Assembly: GCA_033026295.1 (NCBI GenBank) | Contig: CM065185.1 | Coordinates: 20,454,001-20,518,000 of the forward strand | Direction: 5' to 3' | Source of the DNA: Channa striata | Lineage: Eukaryota; Chordata; Actinopteri; Anabantiformes; Channidae | Length of the DNA stretch: 64,000 nucleotides | Shown here: positions 23,699 through 36,174 of the stretch, piece after piece | Layout of the letters: every line of letters begins with the position of its first letter | How positions within the stretch are numbered: position 1 is the stretch's first letter | Notes under the pieces: generated by a model | What the model was told of the DNA's origin: nothing | The model's input: only the letters and a program-made list of their open reading frames with translations | Database searches by the model: none | Position numbers and translations under genes: made by a program

Positions 23699-26600
23699 CA
23701 AATTAACATGTTTTAGCTAAACTGTTAGTTTACCGCTCAGGTTCTTTGCAGTGTTAAGAAATGTTGCATTTAAAAAAGATTTGTTCATTCCGCCACTTCT
23801 GCAACATTTTGCTTAATTTTCTTTTCTTTTTTCCCTCAGATTGTGAGTATCCTCTCATTGTGGTCATAAGAAAAATGCTAATTGTGCAGCAATTTGTTAC
23901 TGACAGAAACGTTCACAGATACAGAACAGGACTTTTTACTTTCACCCTCCTGCCCCAGTTTAAAGCGTGACAGACGGGAACTGACTGACTTCTTGTGATG
24001 CTTTTTTTGTGTGTGTCAGTGGAAACTAGATCAAATTTACAACCTGGTCTGCTGGTTCAAACCCGTAGTTAATTTGCTCTGGTCCCAAAACAACCCCAGC
24101 TCTCGGTCTTGGAACTGTGTGGCACAGGAAACAGGAAGAATGGATTCCACTAAATCTCAGCAAGGTCTGGATGCAAACATGCTGCAGTCAGCCAAGGATA
24201 AGAGAGTGAAAAGAGTCTGACTCAAACTGTCATTTATGCTGTTTTGTTTCAGAGGATTAGAGGAAACGGTGCAGAAATGGAAACATAATTGTTGACGTTG
24301 GATTTATTCATGTATGTATTTCTCATTAAAACTGGCAGCAGAATCAGATGTTTTCAGTAAACTGTGAAAGTGATTTGATGCTGAGCTGTGACAAACCAAC
24401 CTCTCTGTGAAACACTAGTACAAGCGGTAGTAAACGCACATTACGTAACAAAATCACAAGTGTGTTTTTCCATCACAGACCATGAAAGGATGTAAACTTC
24501 AAATTAAATTGTCTTTGCAGCCGTCAGGAAAAAACCAGCAGCGCTTCATGTACACGTCAGGGTTAAGGTTCCCTGTCACGTTCGACTTCTGGTTGGTTGT
24601 TCAGATGTTCCTGCTCTCAGCATCTTCGCTCAGTGAGTGATGATCATCAGCCTCCAGGTCCCTTCATCCAGTTTGTTTGTCACCCACTTTTTGGCCTTTT
24701 AAGTGTAGATGACACTGCAGAAACGGTTCTCGCTGTCTGTTTTGGTGTAAGGACATAAGCAGCATTGATGCTCCTGCAGGATTTCCAGTCAAAACTGATG
24801 GGTTCAGTGTGTTTTGCTCCCTAAAGGAATAGTCTGGGATCTGTTGATTCGTATTAAACGGGCTGTTGGTTGTTAGACCAGAGTTAGACTTTAAGAGCCG
24901 TACAGCCACGTTGTTCACCTGCATGTACGACGTTGGGCCTCAGTTTGTTGTTCTGTTGAGCAGTTTTATTCAGAAACTGTGGGTAGCGGTAACCTGGGAG
25001 CTCATTTCTTCTTTACAGATTCAACTGCTGAATATTTCTGCACTTCGAGTCCTTAAGAAACAAATAATTTGAGAAGGTTACCAGTGTGTGGTTCTTCTAA
25101 ATCTTCAGACTGCTGCTCGGTGAGTTTGTCACATCCCAGCATTCAGAGTGTCCCTGATGGAAAATAGATCTCTAACTCACAGTTCAGTTTTCAATCTGCC
25201 ACCCCCCCCCCCCCCCCAAAAAGATGTCTGCAGCAGGCTGAGCACAGTGTAATCCCTCTGTGGACACGACGATTACCCCCAGTCCATAATCCAAGCCTCG
25301 CCTCTGTTGACTTACAGAGAGAGAGCTGTGGGCTTGATTTTGTGTTTTCCTTCTTATTCTTTCACTTCACACTGGCCTCATTCCTGTCAGAGAAGCAGAT
25401 GGCTTCATCTCATTCTTTCAGTTTATCAAACCCCTCTTCACTTTTCAGCCAAAGACATTTGAATGTCCTGCTAAATGCAGCCAGTCCGACCCGGTTTTTG
25501 GACTTCAAGGGTCAGAAAAGAGGCTGCAAATAGTTTTGATCAAGTTTAGTATTTGAACCTGTGACATCTCGGCTTGTTTGGTTTTAGTTGAGAGCAAAAA
25601 TATGTTGAATTTACACTTATTTGAATCTAAGAGAAGTAGTGAAGTAGAGTTTAGTGTTTTAAAGTTTAAGCTGTAGTACCGATGAAACAGTGCAGGTAAT
25701 TCTAATCTTTATTAGTTCTGTCAGATGTGCAGCCCTTTATTCACCCTCAACCACACGGTAAACTGCAGAAAATCTTGTCTTTGTTTCCTTTTCTTTTTTA
25801 AACAGCTGCAGATTTAACTTGTGCCGTCTTGCCTGTGTCTTTGAAGACAGTTTCATCTGTGTGTTTCCTGAATAGAGACAGAGACAGATCCAGGACAGGT
25901 TTTAAAGGGGGAGAAATCCACCTTCCAACAACTCTGTCAGTCTGACATACGTGCTTTGTTTTGTTTTCCTGCCTTGTATAGAAATAGAAAGAAAAAAATA
26001 AAAAGGAAAATCTCGAAAGTCCTGAATTCACCAGTTTGGGCAAATATGGGAATTTTATAAGGAGTGATCAGCTCAAAGAAACAGCTTTTTTTGACTTCTT
26101 GGTTCCTGCTTCTTGTTTGGTACCGCTTGCAATTAATTGAAAACCCGTAGGAACTTTAATAGCATTTATAGGCAGCACAGTCAGGTAGACAGGGACCGAT
26201 AGTAAAGTGAAAGATGATTTGCCTTACTGAATACATACAAGAGCATTGATCGCGTTTTAAATTCAGCTTTAAAGTACGAAACAAGCCGGTTGGACCTGTT
26301 TTTAGCAGATTAGTTTTTTTAGTGGTAATTGGCGTTTCTAAAAGTGTTTGATTTATCTTGTTGATCTTTGCTCCCACTCGGGTGTGGTGAGCTGATACTG
26401 AAGGTGACTGTTGTATTTTCCACGTGGAGCTGCTGCTCTCACAACAGCAACAGCCTGTCCAGTGGGTGCGGCCCTTTAATCGACCGTCCTACAGGAGCTC
26501 CTGTGTTAAATGATCACAGGCTGCCCGCAGAGGAACACATAATCAGTCATTAAGTCGTTATCTGGCAGCTGTCTTCTATTTCTAAAGGTTGAAAGAGTTA

Positions 26601-27479
26601 AACTAAAAATCCTATTGTGATGCTCACAAACTTGGAGCTCAAGCTCTGAGCGTCTAATCTCATTATTCGGGCCGAGGTATTGTACATTGCCTTACATTTT
26701 ACTTTTACTTGTGCACATATAACACAGCTGATGCAGTAAAGCTTCGACACAAATAGTCAAATGTGATGGTTTCAGCTTGTCAAATGTAATGATGTCCTGC
26801 TGTCTTGGCCTCACATTATTATTATAAATGTCCTTTGGTTTGGGGCAAACCCACAGACACAGACCTCTAACTCTGCAAACAGCTCAGTGCTTTCACTGTA
26901 AAATGAGTTCCACAGAGGTCTGTCTTTATTGGACATCAATACAGCACTGTGTTTAAGCTTGTCCCCCGGAGGACTCGAAACCCACAAACTCCTTAACAAT
27001 TTGTTTTCAGAAGCCAGGGGAGGTCCTTCTTACCTTTGTCTTTAATGTGACAAAGTTTCATATAATTGACAGTTCTATGAAACGTCTACAAGCACCAACT
27101 TTAAAGAGTTAATAAATAATCTGAAACAGATTAGAGAATACGTGAAATGTGAAAATAATGCAGGTTGTTGGCTTTTTGCAGTTTTAACCGTGTTGACAGG
27201 CATACAGCTTTTTTAACTTCATGTCAACTTTCAGGTTTGTTTTTGTCATTATCGCTCTTACAACTTCACAGCTAAAGGCCTCGCAGCCACGTTCAGTGAA
27301 TGTTTGAATACCGAGGCAGACAGAACAGTGTAAACTACAGCCATCGTCAGACTGAGCGGTTGTACGAATGCACGGTAATAGGGAGACTCATTGGGTTTGG
27401 AGTTGCCATTGTTCCAGGTAATAAGCTGTTACACTTGCATCGAGCTACGAGTTTAGTTGCTCTTGTGCGTCCTTTGTTG

Positions 27480-27620
27480 ATTGGGCGCGTTGGTCCCGTA
27501 CGTCATTAGAAGGAACGCTACGTGCACGCAAGATGCATTCCGGTGTATGAAGTGGACCGGGAGCAGCTCAGCGACCGGAGGAACTACTTTGAATCACCAC
27601 CAGGACAATGACGGCGTTGT
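27480..27620. promoter_or_regulatory. CpG-dense patch inside intron 2
   Basis: About a dozen CpG dinucleotides occur in 140 bases, against a CpG-poor intron background, with an inverted CCAAT next to GCGCG (about 27480). It could be an intronic promoter or enhancer, or chance. The short frames crossing it resemble nothing I recognise. Confidence 0.25.
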
Positions 27621-28684
27621 TTCTGCCTTTTTCTCTCAGTAGTTCTGTGAGCTCCTTCTTTTGCTTAGTGTCAGAACGGAAGTTCTGTTTACAGCCAGGG
27701 ATGGTTCGACTGGTCTGCCCTCTTTTAGGAAATCTTCAACATTTTCCAGACAAACATTATGACCATATGTGAAGCCTGATGTTGATGAGACAGTGATTGT
27801 GCAGTTGTTAGCTTTGGTAAAAGGCAAGTTGATCCTGTGCAGGTTTGTACAACAAACAGATGATTTTTGTGACCCGTCACTTTGACTGGTTCCGCCGCCA
27901 GCGACGAAATCCCATTGGTGCACCTCAGAGGAGAAGTTCTTTTAGGTTCTGATATCACCCCTTTGCGTTGAGTTTAACATGTTTAGCTCCATGACAGTCT
28001 CAGAGAAAACAGTCGGCGTTTTGCCACTTGTAGCCTCTGAATGAAGCTGGTTCATCGTTACTTCAAACACAAAATCAGACAAAAAAAGTTTGACTATTGT
28101 TTTCAGTTTGATGGTTTCCTATTTTACATTTAGCTCCTAATCCCTCCAGGCTGAGGCTAATCCAGCCTAACCTTCACCTCTCACTAATCCATTTAGATTG
28201 TTTGCCTGCTTTTTTCTGAGACTTCAGTATCCAGGCTCTGCTGCGACAAACTGTCGCTTGTTTTTGTATATATTTCGACCTGAAATAGAACGAAGGTCAG
28301 ATGTTGCACAGAATTACTACAGTTTATCTTCAGGGGAGCATGAAAATCTACACCAACAAATTCACTACATGTTTGTCAGTCATACTGCATTATTAAATCT
28401 GTTATTCATATCTGTCATTATGAAAAGTAAAAACAGCTTTACACTTGTATAATCTAAGAGGGAATTTTGGTTTTTTTAGGCGTTAAATTAACGTCTGTCA
28501 TTTTGGTCTTGAAAGTTAATTGCAAAGCCACTTGGGGATATTGGTGAAAAATCACATCTTTGTTGGAGATGAAATCTTCAGACAACTTCTGTAAACCGGT
28601 TTTCCTGCAGCTGGTGTCGGTGAGCAATAACACATTGTCCATAAGAAGCTGCTAAATTACACGTTGCAGTTACCTTTAGTCATT

Positions 28685-28770
28685 TCGCAGACCTTCAGGT
28701 AAGGATCCCCCACCAGGGACATCAAACCACCGACTCTGTGGTTTGTTGGCAACTGCTCTACCAGGTGATA
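28685..28770 (-). repeat. Reversed tRNA-derived SINE head
   Basis: On the - strand it reads CTGGTAGAGCAGTTGCC, then GGTGGTTTGATGTCCCTGGTGGGGG. This is an A-box/B-box pair at the usual spacing in fish SINEs. The body is not clearly preserved. Confidence 0.5.
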
Positions 28771-30629
28771 ATACAACATATATGATGGATGATCTCATCA
28801 TCTGTTTCCTGTGAGCTGGTTGATTGATTAGACGTTTTGTTTGATCGTGTGCCGACAGAACAGTCGCCTTGGAGCTCCGCGGACGAGATGACAGTGTTAA
28901 TGCAGCTGCTCCGTGGAGCACAGCTGTGCTGTCGCTTTCCTTTTGAAAGAGCAACCTGAAGGAAGTGTTCTAAATGGAACAACTCTTTATTTTTCTCAGA
29001 GCAAATTTAAGAGTGAGGAAGTTGCATGTAGTGTGTAGTTTCCTCTTTGTTGTGCAGTGTGTCATCAGGACGATGACTCAGGGAGCAGTTAGTTGTAGTT
29101 CGTTGGTTCATTTTGAATTGAGGCTTTTACTGAGACCTTTGAAGCCGGTGAACAGATTCGTAATTCGTCAATGCACCGTGGTCGGAGTTGGAGTTACATC
29201 ACATATTATTGATGACTGATATTTGTGAATGTGCAGCTTTCCTTTATCATACATGGCACTGACGTAACTGACTTTGTGTTTTGGAATGTCGCTCGGACCT
29301 CATTGTGGGCTCTGAGACGCTCAAGCTCTCGTACAAACAAGGTGATGGCCGTGCTTGGGAGAATGCATTCACCACATCCTCCTCTCAAAAAACCAAGCAT
29401 TTCTATGATAAATGAACTTACAACTTACTTCTCTGATTGGTCAGCAGAACGAGCCTCATCACAAAGTGTATATTCTGCTTCTACTTCTCTATATTAAAAT
29501 AATTGTTGCAGCATATTGTTATAAAAAATGCCGTGCACCGTGACTAATTATAATTGCTTCATCTGAATGACTTTGCAGTTTCAACCCAATACAGAAAGTA
29601 ATCAATTAAAAAATACAGCATAAACTATACAATAAACCAAAACATTTTTTTTATAGTTTGTTAGTTTGCTGAAAGCTCTTTTGTGCCCCCAGTAGCTTCT
29701 CTGTGTCAGAACTTGTCTCAGGGTCCATGTTCGGGTCTGTGTCCACTGCTCGTCTTTTCTCACAGCTGACAGTGAGACTGATCACCTGCTGTAGCTGGAA
29801 TATTTTCTAGTAACTCAGTGGTTCCGCTTCTCCTCCGTCCTCAGTCATGGAACTGCTTCGCTGTAGATTCTGTCTCACGACAACCTCACATCTGATCATT
29901 CTTGTGCTTCCCCTGTTACAAGTGCTGACTGGATTTTGGACACAGACTTGAAGATCTGCACTGTCACTTTCTTTTATTGTTTCCTTCAGACAAAGCAAAG
30001 CAGGAATCTTGGGTCATGATTATACTAACGATCAGACGAGCCTGTAACTAAAGATTTACAGCGGGTTTGAGTGTTCAGTCAGGAGGCTGAGCCCAACATG
30101 GTGTAATCACACAAACAAACCTCAGAGTGAAATGTCAGGGGAAGCGTTTGGTAATTATATTTTTCTTCAACATTTGTGCAACACGTATTTAATAACACAT
30201 TTTCAGTGTGACTTTTCAAATAAAAAAAAAACTCAATGGTTTTAGGTGTCCCAGTGATGTGCTGGCATAGAGGCTTGAGGAGAATTCCCAGTGTTTGTCC
30301 TGACTGTAATCAGGAGCTGTTGAAATGGAAACGAGGTGCAGGTTATGAGGAGACATCTGTGCTGGCCGACAGTCAGCCGCCGAAGCCAGAGAAATCCTCA
30401 GTTACCTCAGATCTCTGCTGTCTGTGAGCTGGCCTCATAACTGTGCATCCAAAATGAAAATAGCCTGTTTGATGTGTCCGCTTGGCTGATGGCTCCTTAT
30501 AACAGACTCAGTGGGATCCTAACTAATCAGCCACCGTTAATTATTCTGCAAACTGATTCTTTATGTGCTCACAACTTCTTTGTCAGTCGTTAGATTCTTT
30601 TGTCCAACAAAGTTGTGTCTCTTTCTCAG

Positions 30630-30793
30630 ATATCCAGGAATTTTACGAAGTGACCTTATTGGACAGTCAGAGATGGGCAGAGTCTTCCAAGGGGTCGGAC
30701 CCCATGGCGCCCGTCAACCTGTGGGACTTCTCCAGCCTTCAAAGCACAACGGTGACCTCGGACACTCTGCCCAGCCTTAGCACCAGCATTGAG
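30630..30793 (+). CDS. dlg1: dlg1 exon 3 (end of L27 and linker)
   Basis: The acceptor CTTTCTCAG ends at 30629 and the donor GTATGA starts at 30794. With the G carried from exon 2, the exon begins with the DIQEFYEVTLLD motif, the last L27 helix of DLG1, and ends with a Ser/Thr-rich linker (TVTSDTLPSLSTSIE). It supplies residues 51-105 and ends in phase 0. The next constitutive exon is at 63243 and starts in phase 0, so the 32-kb gap is one intron. Two other first exons inside that gap share the same downstream acceptor. Confidence 0.95.
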
Positions 30794-32855
30794 GTATGAA
30801 TATGCCAAAGATTTACTTGTTAAAAAAGCATTGAAGTGAGATTCATTAGAATCACGTTAAAGATGTTGTTGGTCAGTGACAAAGAACAGGGAGTAAACTG
30901 TCATCGGTACCTTCCGTTGTGCGTGGTTGAGATGACTTTTCTTTTAAACGTGTATAAAAGCTGATTTTTTTCTATTTCACATTGTAGTAACAGAAGCAGC
31001 TCTCAGTAAAAATAGGAAATATTAAAAATAGATCAAACCTTTGACAACACTACAGTGTGAAGCTGCTTTTGTTGATGTCTGCTTGAAATTACCTGCCTTA
31101 CTGTGGAGGAGACCAGGTGAGCACAACAACGGGTTTGAAGTATTTTATAAAATTAACGGAACAATCAGTGAAAACACGTGCACATCGAGTCCCTGATCTT
31201 ACACTGAAGTGATTCCTATGTCAGGGTTCATCTGCTACCCACAAATCTCTCTACGCTACATGAAGGACAAGTTGTTCTCAGCACAAATTGTCTTTTCAAC
31301 CGCTACAGTGGAGTCAAACCATTTCTGGCTGAAGATGTTGTGTCACACGCTTTCACTCATCCTGGTGCTTATGTCTGTTCTGATGTGACAGAGAAGCAGG
31401 GCCACAGTAAAACGAATAAGATCTCACACACAAGGAATCCAGTCAGCTGTCAAAGTGCAAACCAGAAAGATGAAATTCTAACTTTAAAACAAATCTCTGC
31501 ATCTCTTTGACGTGATTTTGAGACCTGTGATATTAAGACTCCATATTATGGATTTCAATTAATGCCTGTATGTGCTTTTTAGGGAATGATGCATCTGTCC
31601 ATTGGTGCAAACACATTTATATTTATTCCTCCTGATTTGTTATATTGGATGATGATGATGAACATTAACTAGAATCAAAGCCCCTTTGATCCTTTTCCTT
31701 CTCTTCTATACCTGCCGATGGCACAATCCCAGCTGAAAACAGCCTTTTCCTTCATGTAATAAAGTCTAAAAGTTCCACGGGAGACTTTTGAGAGAGAAAC
31801 ATTTGCATGAAATTATTAATCATTATTATGAGCTGACTCTGGACAGTGCCTGCTTATCTGGAGCATCACTGATTTTAACGTTTTATAAATCTCCCTGAGC
31901 AGCGATTTGAGCAAAAATCACTGCAGTCAAACAGTTCGGCTTGTTTTGTAAATGGTCCGGTGGTATGACGGGGACTGTAATGCTCTTCCTGAGTGCTGGT
32001 GGTGGTGGTGAGCGTCCGTGTCCTCGGTAAGGCTGAGCTCCTGCATCATCACTCTGCTTGTGTTTCGATTGGTTTTCTGTTGTTTGACTCTGTCCATACA
32101 CTCAGCTCTCATCATGTCGGCTTTTTTTTTTTTTTTTTTGGTGTCTTGATGCCATTTGTACAGTAGAGATCTTCACAGCTTTACAAGTATTTAAACAGGC
32201 TTCAAAATGGTTTCAGCAGAACTTGTTAAAGCACTTATCTATCACGTGATATTTGATCTTTAGTTATTTACTCCAAAACATAGCCCACTTCTGCAGAGTC
32301 AAGAGATTTGGCTAATGTGATGTAAAAACAGCAGGTTTAGTGAAAATGTCTCCAGGTGCAGAATTGAGCTCATTTCTTTGCAATAGAATAGCAAAAAGAA
32401 AAGTATTTGCTTATTATCATATTATGAGTAAACTCTTTTGCCAGCAAAGCTGGAAAGAATTCAGCTATAGCTAAAGGGAAAGAAGCGAAGCTTCATAAAA
32501 ACATGGAGCAGATGAGTTAATAGTGAACATTTCGAAAGCAGATGGTCTAAAAGTTGCAGTGATTAGTACAGTGAGGTATTTTAAAGCCTCTTTTGATTCC
32601 CTCACCCATTTGGTGTGACTCATGCTTATGTATTTGTCTGCTGACACTTTAGCAAATAAAACACTTGAAACATGATTAAACTGCAAACCCAGAATGAATG
32701 TTGCTAATGAATGTAATAATAGCTCAAGAAGGAAGTAAAGAAAGCAAACATGCAAATGACAGATCTCCGAAACGTAGTTATAAAAGTCAGAAAGTGCTTG
32801 GCTGTGACGGTCTGTACAGCTGTACATGTGTTGGATTTGTACCTGTATTACACAG

Positions 32856-32890
32856 GGATGTCCACATACTTTTGGCCATGCAGTGTATGT
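32856..32890 (+). mobile_element. Tc1/mariner terminal fragment
   Basis: 'gatgtccacatacttttggccatgcagtgta' closely matches the end of the inverted repeat found on many fish Tc1-like transposons. The rest of the element and its transposase are not present next to it. This is a remnant only. Confidence 0.6.
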
Positions 32891-34469
32891 AATTCATGGA
32901 GGGGGGCACTGGCCTTTTTCTGTGTTTTGGGAGAGATCTCAAAACAGTGATTATACGTCAGGAACAAACTGCAGCTTTGTTGAATAAATGATTCCTCTGT
33001 GTGAGATGATCAAATCAAACAGAGCGATCTGTCAGCTGGATGAAAACGAGTGTCTTACTGTCTGCAGGCTTCTTTCATTTCTCCCTGATCCCATGTTTTC
33101 TGAACAGTTTATGGGATTAACCACAAACTGGAAACTAATCCATGAGAAGTCATTTTTATTTCTGGTATCAAATTGATTTGGAAAGCTGAAGTTTGCAGAG
33201 AAAATGAAGGTAACAGCTGGTGCCTACGTAGCGGCAGTATTACTCTGCGGGTGAAGTGTCAGTCAGGGTTTTGGTGGAAAAAGGCTCCACATTAGTGTCA
33301 TTCACGCTGTGAATGTTGAATGTCTCGGTGTGCCTCAGACTCGTCAGCTGGCACGACGGGGACAGTATATTATTCTCTGGCTTATGGACGCACAAACACT
33401 ATTGGAAGAAGTTCCAGGATTCTTCTTTTTTGTCCCGCAGCTGTCCTGAAGTCTTAACAGCCACGGTTCCAGTTGGAGCTTCTTTTCCTTCAGATTACAT
33501 TTACAAATGGTGTAATGCAGCATCTTGTTTCAGTAGCTCACAGAATCAGTCACCATAATTATTCTGATTTAAAAAACAGATTAATACTACACTGTACATT
33601 TAAACCTTCATATTGACAATTTATACAGACACACTTTGAACATGTAGTAAAATTGCTTTAAACACTAACTGCTAGAATATCAGTTTATGATTATTTAAAT
33701 TAGTATTCAGCTGATGACTTCATCGGTGTGCACTCGGTTTAGCTCGGTACAGCACTTAAATGCTTTTACTGAGCTTTGCCTGCCTTTAGTGAAATAACCC
33801 ACTTCCAATCTTAACCTGTTTCTGTACTTATGAGCTATATAACCGAGAGCATAACGAACGCTTTTACTAGCTGTAGAGGCCGCCTTACGCATGTCCAACG
33901 GTCCAAAGAAGATCCAGTCCAGAGATCGGTGCATTATAAAAAACGTCTGTGTTCTTCAGTACAGCTAATAACACAGTTCTATAATCACGCTAATATAATA
34001 CCTAAACTCCACTGAGCTCGATAAGAAAACTGTGCCTCCACAGCCAAACCCTGGTCTAATACAACGACCTGCTGCTCCAGTCAAACAGCAGCACAAACTT
34101 TGGTTTCCTGGACGATTACTCACAGGCTTAGAAGGCAAACCTCTGATGTTGTACATACATTAGCTACTAGTTGTCTGTCTACTAAGACACACACAGCATA
34201 ACTGCAGAAACAATATAAACAGGGAACAAACATTTGAGAAAGTTATCGTTGGCTATTGCAGGAGCTGATGTTAGAAATTCCAATTTTTTGACCACCCTGT
34301 TCACAGCAGCTCAAAAAACACAATGATATCTCCTTAATGAAATGGAAAGTGGGTGAAACTCCAGAATAAACCAAGTCAGCCCCCATCACGGACCCCTGTC
34401 CTGCTCTGTCTGCTCCTGATGGGGAGCCACATGCTCCTGCCCGGTTTAGGAGTGTGGGGGCTGCCGTGG

Positions 34470-34545
34470 AAGTCGTGGCACGTTAGGTTGAATGGTTACA
34501 ACCTTAGACAATGAGACAGCGTTGGTTTCGAACCATGTCAAAATA
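34470..34545 (+). repeat. tRNA-like SINE remnant
   Basis: 'cacgttaggttgaatggttacaacc' resembles an A-box region and GGTTTCGAACC (about 34524) is a good B box. The flanking body is not recognisable. It could be a decayed tRNA-derived element; a functional tRNA is unlikely because no paired acceptor stem was seen. Confidence 0.35.
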
Positions 34546-36096
34546 TAAGTGCGTCAGTGTGGATCTCATTCCCACAGTCGGTTTCTTATTAATGGTTTAT
34601 GAAAACATCATAAAGCCTTACCGTTATCGCAGCAGTACTTCAGTGTAACTCTGGCCTCATTTTTGGAAGCTTTGCTTCAGGTATTTAGCAGATCTGTAAC
34701 CTCAGCTGGTCAGCAGGTTGCGTGTGAATGACATTTGTGTACTGTGGAGGTGATTGAGGAGGGGTTTATCTTTTTAATAGAGCTGGGATAGCAGCTTCAC
34801 CCGGCTTCCAATCTCAAAATAAAGATTGACTAAATGAAAGACAAAAGCTGTTGCATTAAACCACTGAGCGAAACGTTAGTTCTGTTTGCTCCAGTCATGA
34901 GCCTTGTGCTGTTTGTGCTGGAGGAAGAGCATGTTCTTGTTGTGAGTAAAAGCTTTTTGTCTTTTGTTGACTTCATCAAGCTCCCAGAATGACACAGAGT
35001 TGAGTCAGCTGCACTCGAATATATGCTTAGTTTTTTGGCCTAACGTACAGCGCCCAGTTGTGAGCCACATGGCTGCTGAGGTTAAGTCTCCTCCAATCCT
35101 GTAAGACATTTAAAATGACCTTATTAAAAGCATTAGCCTTCTCTCTGAAAATGAATATTTACAGATTCAAACATTTTCAAAGTTCAGAGCCAGATGTCTC
35201 CCACTTTCCCATGATTTCTGTATCGAGCTGGAATTTCTAATCCTCCATATCGCACTTCTTAAAGAGGATTGTTAGACTGGGATCAGCTTTCACACACCGT
35301 GCTTGTACATGGACGCCTTTAGGTGCTAACCTTTAAACTTTCCCTGCGAGCAGGGATCAGACGGTGACACCGTCGGGTAGAAGCAGAAAAGACGTTTGAT
35401 TTGAATGCGACAAAGTATGAACTTTGTTCTATCCAGAGCCCTTACATGAGCCCAGGGGTTGGTCGCTAGATGAAGAGACACTTTACCATACAAGAGCAAT
35501 AAGACATAAAAGCAGTGAAAACATACTAATGCACAGAATGCAGTCTGTTAGTATCTATTTAGTATCTAATGGACAAAAAAAGATGAGTTCAATATTAGAC
35601 AAAGGACAAGAGAATAAGTGAATGTAACCGATAAAAAGAATAGAGGGAAACAAATGGTGAACAAGATTTAAAAGCCAAGCTAAAATGTTGAGTTAGAAGT
35701 TTGCATTCACAAACATACAGAGACCCTCAGGCAGTCCAAAGGTCTAAAGGAGCTGAAACTGGATTCATAAATGTTTGAAGAAGCTGTCAGAATGTTGCAG
35801 GAAGTGAAAAGAAGACGTGGGTTTTTTTAATAAAGTGCATCAATGTAAAACACGTCTTTTTTTCAGAGCTGTTGGATTGTGTTTGACTTTCTATTTTGCA
35901 GCCACTTCGTTTTCTGACGTGATGAACATCTCCCCGCCATCCCTCATATCACTTAAAAAAAAAAAAAAACAGGCTCAGAACAACCCACGTTCCACAGATC
36001 CAGTGTGAGGTGTGAGCCAGGTTCTTTGTTTGCATTCAATGCCTTCTCTCTCTCTTTCCTTTTCTTCTGATTGTAAACACACGTCGTCACTCGTAG

Positions 36097-36168
36097 GACT
36101 CCCCCCTCCTAAACGAAATCCTCCACACGTTGGCACAGGCCAAACGCTCGCCCTGCCAGGACGGACAA
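36097..36168 (+). CDS. Candidate 72-nt cassette exon in dlg1 intron 3
   Basis: A pyrimidine-rich run and a CTGAT-like branch sequence precede an AG at 36095-36096 with no intervening AG. The segment then ends at a strong donor, GTAAGT, at 36169. Its 72 bases are a multiple of three. They stay open in phase 0, the phase required between exon 3 and the exon at 63243. The peptide is a 24-residue segment (DSPLLNEILHTLAQAKR...) with a leucine-rich amphipathic look. I do not recognise it from any DLG protein. It could be a real optional exon that lengthens the linker after L27, or a chance pair of splice-like sites. No transcript is available. Confidence 0.3.
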
Positions 36169-36174
36169 GTAAGT

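Larger units (their letters stand above)
20131..30629 (+). other. dlg1: dlg1 intron 2
   Basis: This 10.5-kb intron runs from GTACGA to CTTTCTCAG. It contains a SINE expanded by a long (TG)n tract (20771-21010), eight perfect copies of an 11-base unit (23611-23698), a run of 16 C (25202-25217), a CpG-dense patch (about 27480-27620) and a reversed SINE remnant (28685-28770). No other exon was convincing. Confidence 0.8.
30794..36096 (+). other. dlg1: dlg1 intron 3, first part
   Basis: No exon was recognised. The stretch contains a Tc1/mariner terminal fragment (32856-32890), a tRNA-like SINE remnant (about 34470-34545), and an A-rich tract near 35955-35970 just left of the candidate cassette exon. 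Confidence 0.7.

Noticed and set aside
34470..34545. Functional tRNA gene
   Set aside because: B-box-like and A-box-like segments are present, but a paired acceptor stem and cloverleaf could not be made by eye. It is treated as a SINE remnant.
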